This document shows positions 55,958-64,000 of a DNA stretch of 64,000 bases, in pieces (the first letter of the stretch is position 1; each line of letters starts with the position of its first letter). The notes under the pieces are model-generated. The model ran no database searches. It saw nothing but the letters and a program-made list of their open reading frames with translations, and had not been told where the DNA came from. The translations under genes were made by a program, and so were the position numbers. The DNA is from Teredinibacter turnerae T7901 (GTDB taxonomy: Bacteria > Pseudomonadota > Gammaproteobacteria > Pseudomonadales > Cellvibrionaceae): assembly GCF_000023025.1 (NCBI RefSeq), contig NC_012997.1:44763-108762 (forward strand). The letters run 5' to 3'.

Positions 55958-56440
55958 ATGTTGATCTCGTTGCTTCGCCGTATCTGGATATTGGTTTTTG
56001 TTGTTTCCGCTAACGCTTTTGCTGGCGACCCGCCGGTATATTCGCACCCGACCCTGGGCGCTATAAAAGGGGCCGATGTTGTCGCGTACTACGCTTTGGC
56101 GCCGGGTGATGATGCTGTTATAGGATCAGACGATTTTACCTATGTATGGAATGGCGCCACTTGGAAGTTTGCCAGCGCGGAAAATCGCGATAAATTTATC
56201 GCTAACCCCGAAAAATATGCCCCCCAGTACGGTGGTTACTGTGCGTTTGCGGTTGCGCATGGCTATACCACGTCGATCCGCCCAGACAGTTGGAAAATTG
56301 TGGATGACAAGCTGTACCTGAACTACAGTCGGATTTCGTATTTGCGTTGGAAGGTCGACATGGAGGAGAAAATTAAGGAAGCAGACGCGAATTGGCCCGC
56401 CGTTCTCGATGTGTGTGAAAAGCGGGGCAACTGCAAATAG
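55958..56440 (+). CDS. Secreted YHS-domain protein
   Basis: A 160-residue protein with a signal peptide (about 1-22, NAFA). The body has GADVVAYYALAPGDDAVIGSDDFTYVWNGATWKFASAENRDKFIANPEKYAPQYGGYCAFAVA, the classic YHS segment (WKFASxENRDxFxANPExYAPQYGGYC), thought to bind a metal. The ATG at 55958 has AGAGGAC upstream; an ATG at 55922 would add 12 residues without a site. Confidence 0.88.
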   Translation: MLISLLRRIWILVFVVSANAFAGDPPVYSHPTLGAIKGADVVAYYALAPGDDAVIGSDDFTYVWNGATWKFASAENRDKFIANPEKYAPQYGGYCAFAVAHGYTTSIRPDSWKIVDDKLYLNYSRISYLRWKVDMEEKIKEADANWPAVLDVCEKRGNCK

Positions 56441-56454
56441 GCCGCGGCTCGCAG

Positions 56455-57318
56455 CTACTCAGGGTCGCCGCTACCTAAATGAAATCGGATACTCTCGGCG
56501 ATAACCGGTGCCCAATCTACCCAGCGATGTTCTCCGTTGAAAACCACTTGCGTAAAAGGCCGCTGGTTGGCGGAGAGGTGCGCCGCAAACGCGAGATTTG
56601 AATCAACAATGTCGGCGTCTTCATGTTTTCCCCAGGCGAGCATCAGCGGCTTGCTCGACAAAACCCGGTTCTCCGTCCAGGCCACATAGGGGTCGCCGTC
56701 GCGAGGTAATTTGCCGAGGTCACCCCAAATGCGATTAACCGGCAACATAAAGCGCATGATTGCCATCTTTAACGAACCATCGGTCGCTTGCTCGCGAGAG
56801 ACTATCCGCCCGCTAATGGCGGCAATGCTGGCGAAGGTATTTGGGGCGTAGTAGCTAAATCGCATGGCGCCATGTGCCCCCATAGATACGCCCGAAACGA
56901 AGCAGTTCGCTGGGCATGGCAGGGTGTTGTATTGTGTCTGCACAACAGGCATTAAATCGTTTAGAACCCAATCACGGTAGTTCCGACTGCCATCGTGCCA
57001 GTTTTCCCAAAAGCCCCGGTCGCCCTGCGGGTTCAGCACAATTACCCGAGGCAGCTTTCCCGCTGCGATTTCGCCATCCAGGTACTGATCGACCCCATAG
57101 CGGAAAAAGGTCGTTTCATCGTCATTGGCGCCGTGCAACATCACCAGCAGCGGCAGTTGCTCGCGCGGGCTCCATCCAGGCGGTGTATAAACCGTGTAGC
57201 CCATGTCTCGGTCCATCGCCGGGCTGAACAGGGTTTTGTTGTGGCTGGTGTCATTGTTAAATGACGGTTGCGCGCACCCAAATAGTAGGCAGGTTAGAAT
57301 TAATAGGAAAATTCTCAC
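56455..57318 (-). CDS. Lipoprotein esterase (alpha/beta hydrolase, esterase D-like)
   Basis: A 287-residue protein with a lipobox (LLFGCA, Cys15). Alpha/beta-hydrolase features: LPLLVMLHGANDDE (oxyanion loop), the nucleophile elbow VSGVSMGAHGAM, an Asp in KHEDADIVDSN and His in NGEHRWVDW. The pattern matches bacterial esterases of the esterase D / feruloyl-esterase-like group. It could release esters from plant material, but that is inference. It converges with the YHS gene. Confidence 0.85.
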   Translation of the reverse strand: MRIFLLILTCLLFGCAQPSFNNDTSHNKTLFSPAMDRDMGYTVYTPPGWSPREQLPLLVMLHGANDDETTFFRYGVDQYLDGEIAAGKLPRVIVLNPQGDRGFWENWHDGSRNYRDWVLNDLMPVVQTQYNTLPCPANCFVSGVSMGAHGAMRFSYYAPNTFASIAAISGRIVSREQATDGSLKMAIMRFMLPVNRIWGDLGKLPRDGDPYVAWTENRVLSSKPLMLAWGKHEDADIVDSNLAFAAHLSANQRPFTQVVFNGEHRWVDWAPVIAESIRFHLGSGDPE

Positions 57319-57465
57319 GGGACTGTTCTGCTCTTAACGTTGTTTTGGTTTGTACGTTAAAAGGGGGAATAGAGATCTATGGGAGAGCGATTGGTGAAAG
57401 TGGTGTCAATCAGGAGTTATTCCAATGTCGCTATGTCTATGCTCGACGCTGGATATAGTTAGAAC

Positions 57466-57499
57466 GCCCGTGCCAGCTATGTTGTAGTTGGGCACGGGC
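57466..57499 (-). terminator. Hairpin after the minus-strand small gene
   Basis: GCCCGTGCC (57466-57474) pairs perfectly with GGCACGGGC (57491-57499) across 16 nt. On the minus strand only GTTCT follows, so it is a weak intrinsic terminator at best. Confidence 0.55.
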
Positions 57500-57531
57500 A
57501 GTGGGGTACTTTTTGGCTATATCACCAAGAA

Positions 57532-58002
57532 TTAAATGTCGGGGTCGTCAATATTCAATTTTGGATCGAGCACGATTCCATCAATGATCACATCGAAATA
57601 TAACTCAACGCCCGTCGAGGTGCGGCGAGGCCGTTTGTCCGTGATGATCTTTCTTTCGCGGGCCTTATCCGATAGCTCCCTTCTGCATATATCGTAGTCC
57701 ACATCTCGATCGAAACATTCCCTTCTTGCTCTGCGCGCGCCCGGATTTGTTTGAATCACGATTTTACCATCTTCACTGGAAAAATATTTCTTACCGCGTC
57801 GGCTAAGGTCGATAGGCGACCGTCCAATGAAGTGAATATCGAAGTCGATCGCACTCTCAAAAATCAATTCATCGCCTTCTTTAATTAGAACGATGTCATC
57901 TTTGACGCCTAAATAAGGCGAACCGTCATCTTCTTGTTTTATTGGTACCGTAATACGTTCAGGTCTGCGTGGCCTTTTTGGTGGGGTTGTGGGTGTGTCC
58001 AT
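57532..58002 (-). CDS. HFIG-motif small protein, cytosolic form
   Basis: A 156-residue protein with no signal peptide and a Pro/Arg-rich N-terminus. A cupredoxin-like pattern is visible: IVLIKEGDELIFES, then FDIHFIGRSPIDLSRRG (about residues 51-67) and a C-terminal VELYFDVIIDGIVLDPKLNIDD. It is clearly paralogous to the lipoprotein at 61052 (SLHFIGLSPVTLTRRG; YTVEINGKILDPRF). The ATG at 58002 has GGAG 9 nt upstream; the ATG at 58017 has none. It lies 318 bp downstream of a cyclase gene. Function unknown. Confidence 0.75.
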   Translation of the reverse strand: MDTPTTPPKRPRRPERITVPIKQEDDGSPYLGVKDDIVLIKEGDELIFESAIDFDIHFIGRSPIDLSRRGKKYFSSEDGKIVIQTNPGARRARRECFDRDVDYDICRRELSDKARERKIITDKRPRRTSTGVELYFDVIIDGIVLDPKLNIDDPDI

Positions 58003-58320
58003 AATTACCGTCTCCATAGTGTGTGGATATGAAACAAAATCTTCATATGTAGTAACTGCTACTCAAAATTTTCAGCGAGTTTTTAGGATGAATATTTTCT
58101 GCTTGTACACAGAGAATAGTGTAGTCCGTAAAATATTTAGCTCCACTTCTTCTTGCTGATGTAATTGGAAACCTTGTTTCTTGAAACTCCAAAATGCGCT
58201 TCTTTATAGAAAACTCTGAAGAATCAGTTTAATAATCTGCTTCATTTAGGTCCGATTATGTTGGTGTCCGTTTCTGGGGGTAACACGCTTTTTGGGGTTC
58301 GCGATCTCAACTAATGTGCA
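58003..58320. other. Intergenic region between cyclase copy 1 and its small partner
   Basis: About 318 bp, AT-rich, no gene seen. The equivalent gap in the second module is only 23 bp. A separate promoter for the small gene may lie here. Confidence 0.4.
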
Positions 58321-60522
58321 TCAGTATTTAGCAATCAACTGCTTATAGCCCTTCATTTTACGGATGGGTAAAAGATCCGGGTCGTGTGACAGCAGCGCCG
58401 GCGAATATCCAGTTTGTAGTAACGCTTCCAATGTCTCCGAAGAGGATTCCAATTGATTAGTCGCGATTTCGTAGCGCAACTTCAGGTATAGATAATCCCC
58501 GGTCCCAGACTCATATTCTGCAGCCATCGACAGGTACTTCTTCGCCGCTTCTATATCGGTTACGCCAAGATAACAGAGCGCTAGCGTGCGCATATTGTTG
58601 GCGTCGGTAGGGTCCAGCTTGTGCATTTGTTTTGCGAGGCGAATGGCTGTTGTGTAGTGCTCTTTAGCAAAGCGCTTCATTCTAGGCGTGTTACGCAGTG
58701 AGTCTGCGTAATTGAGGTGATTGACCGGGTCGGAGGGTGCCAAATCGACGGCGATTTTAAACTGTTTACTTGCTATTTCATATTCGCCAAGAAAGTAATT
58801 CAGAGTGCCGAGGTTGGTATATGCTTGGGCTGTTTTTACAAGCTCGGTGTGTTTTTGAAAATACTCCCGCGCTTTTTTTAGATTGCCAGTAAAATAATAT
58901 GCAGTTCCAAGATTGGAGAGTACGCTCGAATTTTTTGGCGTAATCTCGAGTACTGCAAGATACGCCTCTATCGCGAGTTGCATTTCTCCAGTTGACAGGT
59001 ACAGGCGGCCGAGGTGACTATAGTTTCGCCAATCTTTAGGTGCTGCTTCGATACTTGATTGCAGTAATTTTATGGCATCGTCTACTTGTTTATTTTTGGC
59101 TAGCGCTAAAGCAAGTGCTCTAGCCGCCCGGCCGTTTTCAGGTTCCCGTTCTGTGATGCCAGAAAGAAGAGCAATAGCTTGATCATGGTGCCCTGTTCTA
59201 GTGTAAATGGATGCCATTGCGGTAAGCGCGTTGTCATTCTCTGGTGCCAGTTGGAGGGCTGCGTTACAGTGCTGTTCAGCACTTTCAACCCAGTTGACAT
59301 TACGGTTAGAAAGGTATTTTGTTGTATAAACGCGACAAAGAGCTACTTCGGCGTCTACATAGGCTGGGTCGTGGACCAGAGCGGTGGAAAAAAATTTAAT
59401 TGCTTCATCACTATTGGACTCGGATTTCGGCCGATTATAAAACTCCATGCCACGCATGTAGTATTCATAGGCGAGGATATCGGACGTGGTATCCAACCGC
59501 GCGGGACGGAAGTTGGGGATATCGAACTCGTCGGCGAGATATTTAGCAATCTCGCCCACCAAACGATCCTGCAGAATAAAAATTTCGTTGTATTTGCCGT
59601 CTAACTTGCCGCCTGCTATCTGCACATCGCCATCCTTGCGTTTGATTTGATAAGCAATACGTAAATTGTCGCCGTTGCGCTGTACGCTGCCTTCCAGAAG
59701 TATAGGAGCTTCGACGCCTTCGCCGGTTTTGAGTACGTAGACATCTTTCATATCCGCCAACTGAGCGCGTACCGCGTCCGATATACCTGAACTCAGATAT
59801 TCGTTGGTGCCTCCATCCGTGGAGAGCATTTTAAATTCAGCAATTTCTACGTAGTTGGCATCATACCCTGGTACTAGCCAGCGGGGAATAAAGTAAATGC
59901 CCAGTAAAATGAGACATATTACCGAAGCCGCAATTGCGTAGCGGTATGCGCCGAGTTTTTCGTTAAAGCGGCGATTTAGATAATGGGCGCGAATACTGAG
60001 CGTAATCCCCAGCGGGCGAATGAGATAGCCGCGTACTTTGCTTTGAATATTTTTGAGTGGCAGCACGCCGAGCGCCATGCAGGGCTCACGTAGCTCGCCT
60101 TTGATACTTTGATATACGCGGTCAGATACGCAAATGCCGTCGGCGATTGCAATAGGCTCCAGTCGTGCAGCGATATTCACATCGTCGCCAAAAAACGCAT
60201 CATTTTTGGTGGCCACTTCACCGCAGTGTAAGCCGATGCGGGTGCGAAGCTGGGGCAGGCTCTTATCGCGGAAGTGGTTGAACGAAAACAGGGCCTTTTG
60301 AATTTCGATGGCGGCGGTCACACCGGCCTGAGGCGTGTCAAAGCGGGCGAATACCGCATCCCCGATAAACTCAATGACGGAGCCTTGTTGTTTACCGATC
60401 TGCTCGATCAGGATGCGCCTATAGTCTTCCAGCATCGCAATCGTCTGCACCTGATCGCGGCCCATCAGGCTGGAATAACCGACGATGTCGGTAAACATTA
60501 ATGTCAGGTGGCGATGTTCCAT
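58321..60522 (-). CDS. Class III nucleotidyl cyclase with TM helix and TPRs, copy 1
   Basis: A 733-residue protein. The N-terminal cyclase domain (about 5-180) starts MEHRHLTLMFTDIVGYSSLM, with metal Asp12 and Asp55 (EFIGDAVFARFD) and the FFGDDVNIAARLE segment. A transmembrane helix spans about 194-213. A TolB-like domain (about 222-335: YVEIAEFKMLS, YLSSGISDAVRAQL) and about ten TPRs follow on the far side of the membrane. So a cytoplasmic cyclase is linked to a periplasmic TPR sensor or scaffold. The second copy at 61591 is the same length. A GTG at 60570 would extend the start, but the ATG at 60522 aligns with copy 2. Confidence 0.88.
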   Translation of the reverse strand: MEHRHLTLMFTDIVGYSSLMGRDQVQTIAMLEDYRRILIEQIGKQQGSVIEFIGDAVFARFDTPQAGVTAAIEIQKALFSFNHFRDKSLPQLRTRIGLHCGEVATKNDAFFGDDVNIAARLEPIAIADGICVSDRVYQSIKGELREPCMALGVLPLKNIQSKVRGYLIRPLGITLSIRAHYLNRRFNEKLGAYRYAIAASVICLILLGIYFIPRWLVPGYDANYVEIAEFKMLSTDGGTNEYLSSGISDAVRAQLADMKDVYVLKTGEGVEAPILLEGSVQRNGDNLRIAYQIKRKDGDVQIAGGKLDGKYNEIFILQDRLVGEIAKYLADEFDIPNFRPARLDTTSDILAYEYYMRGMEFYNRPKSESNSDEAIKFFSTALVHDPAYVDAEVALCRVYTTKYLSNRNVNWVESAEQHCNAALQLAPENDNALTAMASIYTRTGHHDQAIALLSGITEREPENGRAARALALALAKNKQVDDAIKLLQSSIEAAPKDWRNYSHLGRLYLSTGEMQLAIEAYLAVLEITPKNSSVLSNLGTAYYFTGNLKKAREYFQKHTELVKTAQAYTNLGTLNYFLGEYEIASKQFKIAVDLAPSDPVNHLNYADSLRNTPRMKRFAKEHYTTAIRLAKQMHKLDPTDANNMRTLALCYLGVTDIEAAKKYLSMAAEYESGTGDYLYLKLRYEIATNQLESSSETLEALLQTGYSPALLSHDPDLLPIRKMKGYKQLIAKY

Positions 60523-60652
60523 ACCCTGCCTACCGTTCGCATAAAAAGTCCAATCGTCGCGTGCCCGCACAACGGGTCTCCGCGAAGCAGTTTGTGTGGC
60601 GTCTTGCCAGAAGGAATCCTGAAATAAGGTGAGAAATAGCGCTGAAGCCGCA

Positions 60653-60670
60653 AAACTATAACAGATTCAC
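60653..60670 (-). promoter_or_regulatory. Conserved promoter-like block upstream of cyclase copy 1
   Basis: AAACTATAACAGATTCAC is identical to the block at 63931-63948. On the minus strand it reads with an extended -10 hexamer (TGTTATAGT), about 130 nt before the ATG. It is followed in both copies by CGACACGCG and AGGTAAGT (with respect to the plus strand). Confidence 0.6.
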
Positions 60671-61001
60671 AGAGCCGCGACACGCGGCTGACAGGTAAGT
60701 GTTTGATTACCCCGGGGAGACTGAAACAGTGTTGTTTATTGTTTTTCGGCGCTGTCTTTACGGCGCAATTGTAAACAGTTTTGGCGTCTAAGTCTCTAGA
60801 GGTGAGGGCTCTTAGTTGTCATAGGTTCTACCCGCAAGCTGAAGGGCCGGTGGAGATCTATGGCTGATGTGGAAGGGGTATGCGGCTTCAACAGGATAAA
60901 CCGGCTCCATAATTGTCTGGTCAGCTGAAGCTGCGACAAGCGCCCACAGCCAAACTGGATGGCAATAGATAGCTGGGGCGACTTGAGGAAAGTTAGAGTA
61001 G

Positions 61002-61020
61002 CCCCGCTAAAAAAGCGGGG
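61002..61020 (-). terminator. Short GC hairpin after the HFIG lipoprotein gene
   Basis: CCCCGC and GCGGGG form a 6-bp stem with an A-rich loop (T-rich on the minus strand), with a TA extension on each side. No T-tract follows, so it is a weak or Rho-assisted terminator. Confidence 0.4.
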
Positions 61021-61051
61021 TAGTAAAATGAGCACTCAAGGTGTTTAGGTG

Positions 61052-61567
61052 CTAATCATCGACGCGCTTAAATCGTGGGTCGAGAATTTTGCCGTTGATC
61101 TCTACGGTGTAGTTGATGGTAACCGAATTCTGCTGGCGCACGGGTAACTTGGCTTGAACGGTGTCTTCGGTAATTCCGTAAAGGTCTTTGTTGGCCAATA
61201 TTTCTTTAATGGATTCATCCGAGCGGGCGTCGGCAATTTCGTCATCGCTGATTTCAGGGTCGGCGGCTGGGATAATCACTTCGCCGTTGCTGCTTTCGAA
61301 ATCCTTAACCCCACGTCGCGTCAACGTTACAGGTGACAGGCCGATAAAGTGGAGGGAAAACTCTTCTGTGCTCATAAAGATAACTTCCTGGTTGGGGTAC
61401 ACCACCACCTCTCTAGGGGTGGCGCGAGGCATGCCAGTATCATCTGTGGTAATGCGCACCAGTGCCGGTTCGTCCGTGTTGGGGGGTACCATGCAGACTC
61501 GAGGGCAGGTACAACCGGTTAGCAAAACTAAAATAGCAGCAAAGCCGAGGGCAAATTTAATTTTCAT
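61052..61567 (-). CDS. HFIG-motif small protein, lipoprotein form
   Basis: A 171-residue lipoprotein with a signal ending in a lipobox (LVLLTGCT, Cys19). The mature domain resembles the cytosolic paralogue at 57532: VVVYPNQEVIFMSTEEFSLHFIGLSPVTLTRRGVKDFES, and a C-terminal VTINYTVEINGKILDPRFKRVDD. A cupredoxin-like beta-sandwich is a reasonable guess, with no certain metal site. It begins 23 bp after the cyclase copy 2 stop with AAGGAC upstream, so the two form an operon. Confidence 0.78.
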   Translation of the reverse strand: MKIKFALGFAAILVLLTGCTCPRVCMVPPNTDEPALVRITTDDTGMPRATPREVVVYPNQEVIFMSTEEFSLHFIGLSPVTLTRRGVKDFESSNGEVIIPAADPEISDDEIADARSDESIKEILANKDLYGITEDTVQAKLPVRQQNSVTINYTVEINGKILDPRFKRVDD

Positions 61568-61590
61568 CTGGGGTCCTTGTTGTGGGGGTT

Positions 61591-63792
61591 TTAATAGTGC
61601 GCTAACAGCGTTTTAAAATCCGGTTGATTGTGCAGCGCGGCTAGATCCGGGTCGCGCTCCAATATGGCTTTTGAGTACCCAGCGTCCAATAATTCACTGA
61701 GGGTGGCGAAGGCCTCGCTGAAATTGCCAGTGGCAATATCGTAGCGCAGGCGCACATAAATCACTTCCGGGTAATCCGGAGCATTTAGCTCTGCTTTGCG
61801 TAAATAGGGTTCTGCTTGTTCCGGATTGTGCAAGGCGAGGTAACTTAGCGCGAGGGTAATATTCGCATCATTGTCTTCCGGGTTAACAAAGTGTATTTCC
61901 TCGGCTAGAGCGATGGCTTTATTGTAGCTTTCCTCCGCCAAACCGGACTTGCCGTTGGTGTTGCGCAGCGAGTCGGCGTAATTGAGCTGGAGCAGGGCGT
62001 TGGTAGGTGACATGGCCAGTGCGATTTTAAATTGCTCTGCGGCTTTGTCGTAGTCGCCAAGAAAATAATTCAGGCTACCGAGATTGCTGTAGGCGTCGAG
62101 CCCCTGGATAAGCCGAGTGGCAAGTTCAAAGTATTTTCGCGCTTGTTTTAATTCTCCAAGAAAGTAGTAGGAAATACCGAGGTTGTTCAATGCCGCATTA
62201 TTTTGCGGTGTAATTTCTAAGACTTTCTTGTAATTCGTTATTGCCTTTTCCAGGTTACCGTTATCTAAATAAATACGCGCCAAATCTTTGTAGTTTACAA
62301 AGTCTTTTGGGTGCCGCTGAATACAATCTTCGAGTATGCGTACGCCTTTAGCGGATTCATTTTTGTCGTGATAGGTTAACGCAAGCAGGCGGGCGGCGGG
62401 CGTATTGTCGGGTTCGCGTGCCAACACCTGGTCGATCAACTGGATTGCTTGGTCATACTCGCCAGATTGCCGATGGATCTCGGCCATGGTACGAATTGCC
62501 CCAGTGTGAGTCGGGTCGAGCTTTAACGCCAATTCGCAATGCTGCTTGGCGCTGTTAAACCAGGAAACATCGCCCAGGTTGCCGTATTTGGTTTTATAAG
62601 CTTCACACAGAGCTGCTTCTGCGTCCACATACTGGTTGTCGTGGACCAGCGCAGTGGTAAAGTATTTAATGGCTTCGTCGTTGTTGCTTTGAGTGTACGG
62701 TCTGCTTAGGTAATCCATGCCCCGCATATAGTATTCGTACGCGAGAATATCTGATGTGGTATCCAGCCGCGCCGGGCGGAAATTGGGTATAGCAAATTCG
62801 TCGGCCAGGTATTTTGCGATTTCGCCGACCAGCCGGTCTTGCAGAATAAAAATTTCGTTGTATTTGCCGTCCAGTTTACCGCCGGTGATTTGCACATCGC
62901 CATCACGGCGTTTTATCTGATAAGACACGCGTAAATTGTCGCCGAAGCGCTGCACACTGCCGGTGAGCACTATTGGAGCCTGAACACCTTCACCGGCTTT
63001 TAACACGTAAAGGTCTTTCATGTCGGCCAACTGCGCCCGCACCGCGTCGGATATACCTGAACTCAAGTAGCTGTTGTTATTTTGATCATTAGACAGCATT
63101 TGGAAATCGGCAATTTCTACATAATTCGCATCGTAACCGGGTACCAGCCAGCGGGGCACGAAGTAGATCCCTGCAGCGATTAACATGAAAATTGAGGCGG
63201 CTATGGGGTAGCGATAGGCGCCCAGTTTTTCTTTAACCCGGCGATTGATGTAGTGTCCGCGAATACGCAGGGTAATACCCAGTGGGCGGATTAAATAACC
63301 CCGAACCTTGCGCTGAATATTTTTTAACGGCAACACGCCCAGCGCTAGCACGGGCTCGTGAAGCTCGCTCTTCACTGCCTGGTATACCCGGTCGGAAATA
63401 CAGATACCGTCGGCGATGGCGATGGGTTCGAGGCGGGCGGCAATATTCACATCGTCGCCGAAAAATGCTTCGTTTTTTGTCGCAACTTCGCCGCAATGGA
63501 GCCCGATGCGCGTTTGCAATTGCGGCAGGTTTTTATCGCGAAAGTGATTAAACGAGAAAAGGGCTTTTTGAATTTCTATGGCGGCAGTAACGCCTGCGAT
63601 GGGGGTGTCGAAGCGCGCGAAGACCGCATCGCCAATAAATTCCACCACCGTGCCCTGCTGCTTGTCGATCTGCTCGATAAGGATTCTGCGGTAGTCTTCC
63701 AGCATCGCAATGGTTTGCACCTGATCGCGCCCCATCAACCGGGAATAACCGACGATATCGGTAAACATCAATGTCAGGTGGCGATGTTCCAT
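61591..63792 (-). CDS. Class III nucleotidyl cyclase with TM helix and TPRs, copy 2
   Basis: A 733-residue paralogue of the protein at 58321, with the same order: cyclase domain (TDIVGYSRLM, EFIGDAVFARFD, FFGDDVNIAARLE), transmembrane helix (about 195-213), TolB-like domain (FQMLSNDQNNNSYLSSGISDAVRAQLADMKDLYVL) and TPRs to the C-terminus. The domain order is strongly conserved; the TPR part has drifted most. The start at 63792 is fixed by a stop shortly upstream in frame. The HFIG lipoprotein gene follows at 23 bp. Confidence 0.88.
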   Translation of the reverse strand: MEHRHLTLMFTDIVGYSRLMGRDQVQTIAMLEDYRRILIEQIDKQQGTVVEFIGDAVFARFDTPIAGVTAAIEIQKALFSFNHFRDKNLPQLQTRIGLHCGEVATKNEAFFGDDVNIAARLEPIAIADGICISDRVYQAVKSELHEPVLALGVLPLKNIQRKVRGYLIRPLGITLRIRGHYINRRVKEKLGAYRYPIAASIFMLIAAGIYFVPRWLVPGYDANYVEIADFQMLSNDQNNNSYLSSGISDAVRAQLADMKDLYVLKAGEGVQAPIVLTGSVQRFGDNLRVSYQIKRRDGDVQITGGKLDGKYNEIFILQDRLVGEIAKYLADEFAIPNFRPARLDTTSDILAYEYYMRGMDYLSRPYTQSNNDEAIKYFTTALVHDNQYVDAEAALCEAYKTKYGNLGDVSWFNSAKQHCELALKLDPTHTGAIRTMAEIHRQSGEYDQAIQLIDQVLAREPDNTPAARLLALTYHDKNESAKGVRILEDCIQRHPKDFVNYKDLARIYLDNGNLEKAITNYKKVLEITPQNNAALNNLGISYYFLGELKQARKYFELATRLIQGLDAYSNLGSLNYFLGDYDKAAEQFKIALAMSPTNALLQLNYADSLRNTNGKSGLAEESYNKAIALAEEIHFVNPEDNDANITLALSYLALHNPEQAEPYLRKAELNAPDYPEVIYVRLRYDIATGNFSEAFATLSELLDAGYSKAILERDPDLAALHNQPDFKTLLAHY

Positions 63793-63930
63793 ACCCTGCC
63801 TGCCGTTAGCATAAAAAGTCCACTCTTTACGCGCAGGGGATCAATTTATCCGCGCGTGTAAGAACATTATTGGTGGCGCCCTGCCAAAAGGAGTCCTGGG
63901 AATTAGTGCCGAATTTTTTTACTGATCGGT

Positions 63931-63948
63931 AAACTATAACAGATTCAC
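63931..63948 (-). promoter_or_regulatory. Conserved promoter-like block upstream of cyclase copy 2
   Basis: Identical to 60653-60670; about 139 nt upstream of the ATG at 63792. It is followed on the plus strand by GCGACACGCG (63955-63964), also shared with copy 1. Confidence 0.6.
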
Positions 63949-64000
63949 TTAAGTGCGACACGCGTCGAAAAGGTAAGTACTTCTTTACCGGGTATGTGTT

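Larger units (their letters stand above)
60523..61051. other. Intergenic region between the two cyclase modules
   Basis: About 530 bp. It contains the promoter-like block of copy 1 (60653-60670) and an inverted repeat CCCCGC (61002-61007) with GCGGGG (61015-61020) just downstream of the HFIG lipoprotein gene. Nothing else recognised. Confidence 0.45.

Noticed and set aside
60523..60570. N-terminal extension of cyclase copy 1 to the GTG at 60570
   Set aside because: Copy 2 shows the same residues before its ATG but has a stop and no start codon there, so the similarity is shared leader DNA; the ATG at 60522 aligns with copy 2.

Overview
This window looks like chromosome from a marine, aerobic, cellulose-degrading gammaproteobacterium of the Cellvibrionaceae/Teredinibacter group. 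The best clue is a secreted AA10 lytic polysaccharide monooxygenase with a long poly-serine linker and a C-terminal CBM10. That architecture is typical of Teredinibacter and Saccharophagus, and it closely resembles the AA10-CBM10 enzyme described from the shipworm symbiont Teredinibacter turnerae. The species assignment is inference from memory and was not searched.

Layout. 0-5.4 kb is a co-directional housekeeping run: 3' part of dprA, purE, tsaC, hemF, aroE, then a membrane-anchored retropepsin-like protease. 5.7-10.8 kb holds a TerB-like protein, a 1.1 kb AT-rich gap, the LPMO, a membrane-anchored CBM2 protein and a membrane spermidine-synthase-like protein. A di-haem RoxA-like lipoprotein follows on the minus strand. 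12.5-15.5 kb is a zinc-uptake locus (znuB-znuC-zur diverging from znuA) with a good Zur box between zur and znuA. 15.7-23 kb encodes a small secreted protein, an OmpA/TSP3 outer-membrane protein and a 1559-residue cell-surface protein with duplicated GLUG modules, calcium-binding repeats and a GlyGly-CTERM tail. 23.3-25.3 kb is a two-gene transglutaminase-like operon.

25.7-29.6 kb is an AT-richer accessory island. It has a lipase-like protein with an adjoining lipoprotein, a SUKH-type immunity-like protein, a small membrane protein, a truncated SymE-like toxin, and two complementary remnants of a Y1/REP-associated transposase, with dispersed TAGGACATCC repeats. 29.8-41.1 kb returns to core and conserved genes: polA, a YjdM-like zinc-ribbon protein, a GST, a 269-bp MITE-like palindromic element, a DUF3857/transglutaminase plus TPR operon, and a MATE exporter.

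41.3-50.2 kb is a complete aa3-type cytochrome c oxidase and biogenesis cluster: coxB with fused cytochrome c, coxA, ctaG, coxC, a DUF2909-type gene in antisense, surf1, a small accessory gene, ctaA, ctaB and a sco gene. 50.3-57.3 kb carries a secreted PilJ-N protein, a small Gly/Asp/Cys-tailed membrane protein, an AlkP-superfamily hydrolase next to a TonB-dependent receptor, a YHS protein and a lipoprotein esterase.

57.5-63.8 kb contains the most system-like feature: two tandem copies of a two-gene module. Each copy pairs a 733-residue membrane protein (class III nucleotidyl cyclase, TM helix, TolB-like domain, TPRs) with a small protein carrying a shared HFIGxSP motif. One small protein is a lipoprotein and the other is apparently cytosolic. 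Both cyclases are preceded by the same promoter-like block. I saw no rRNA, tRNA or CRISPR array.
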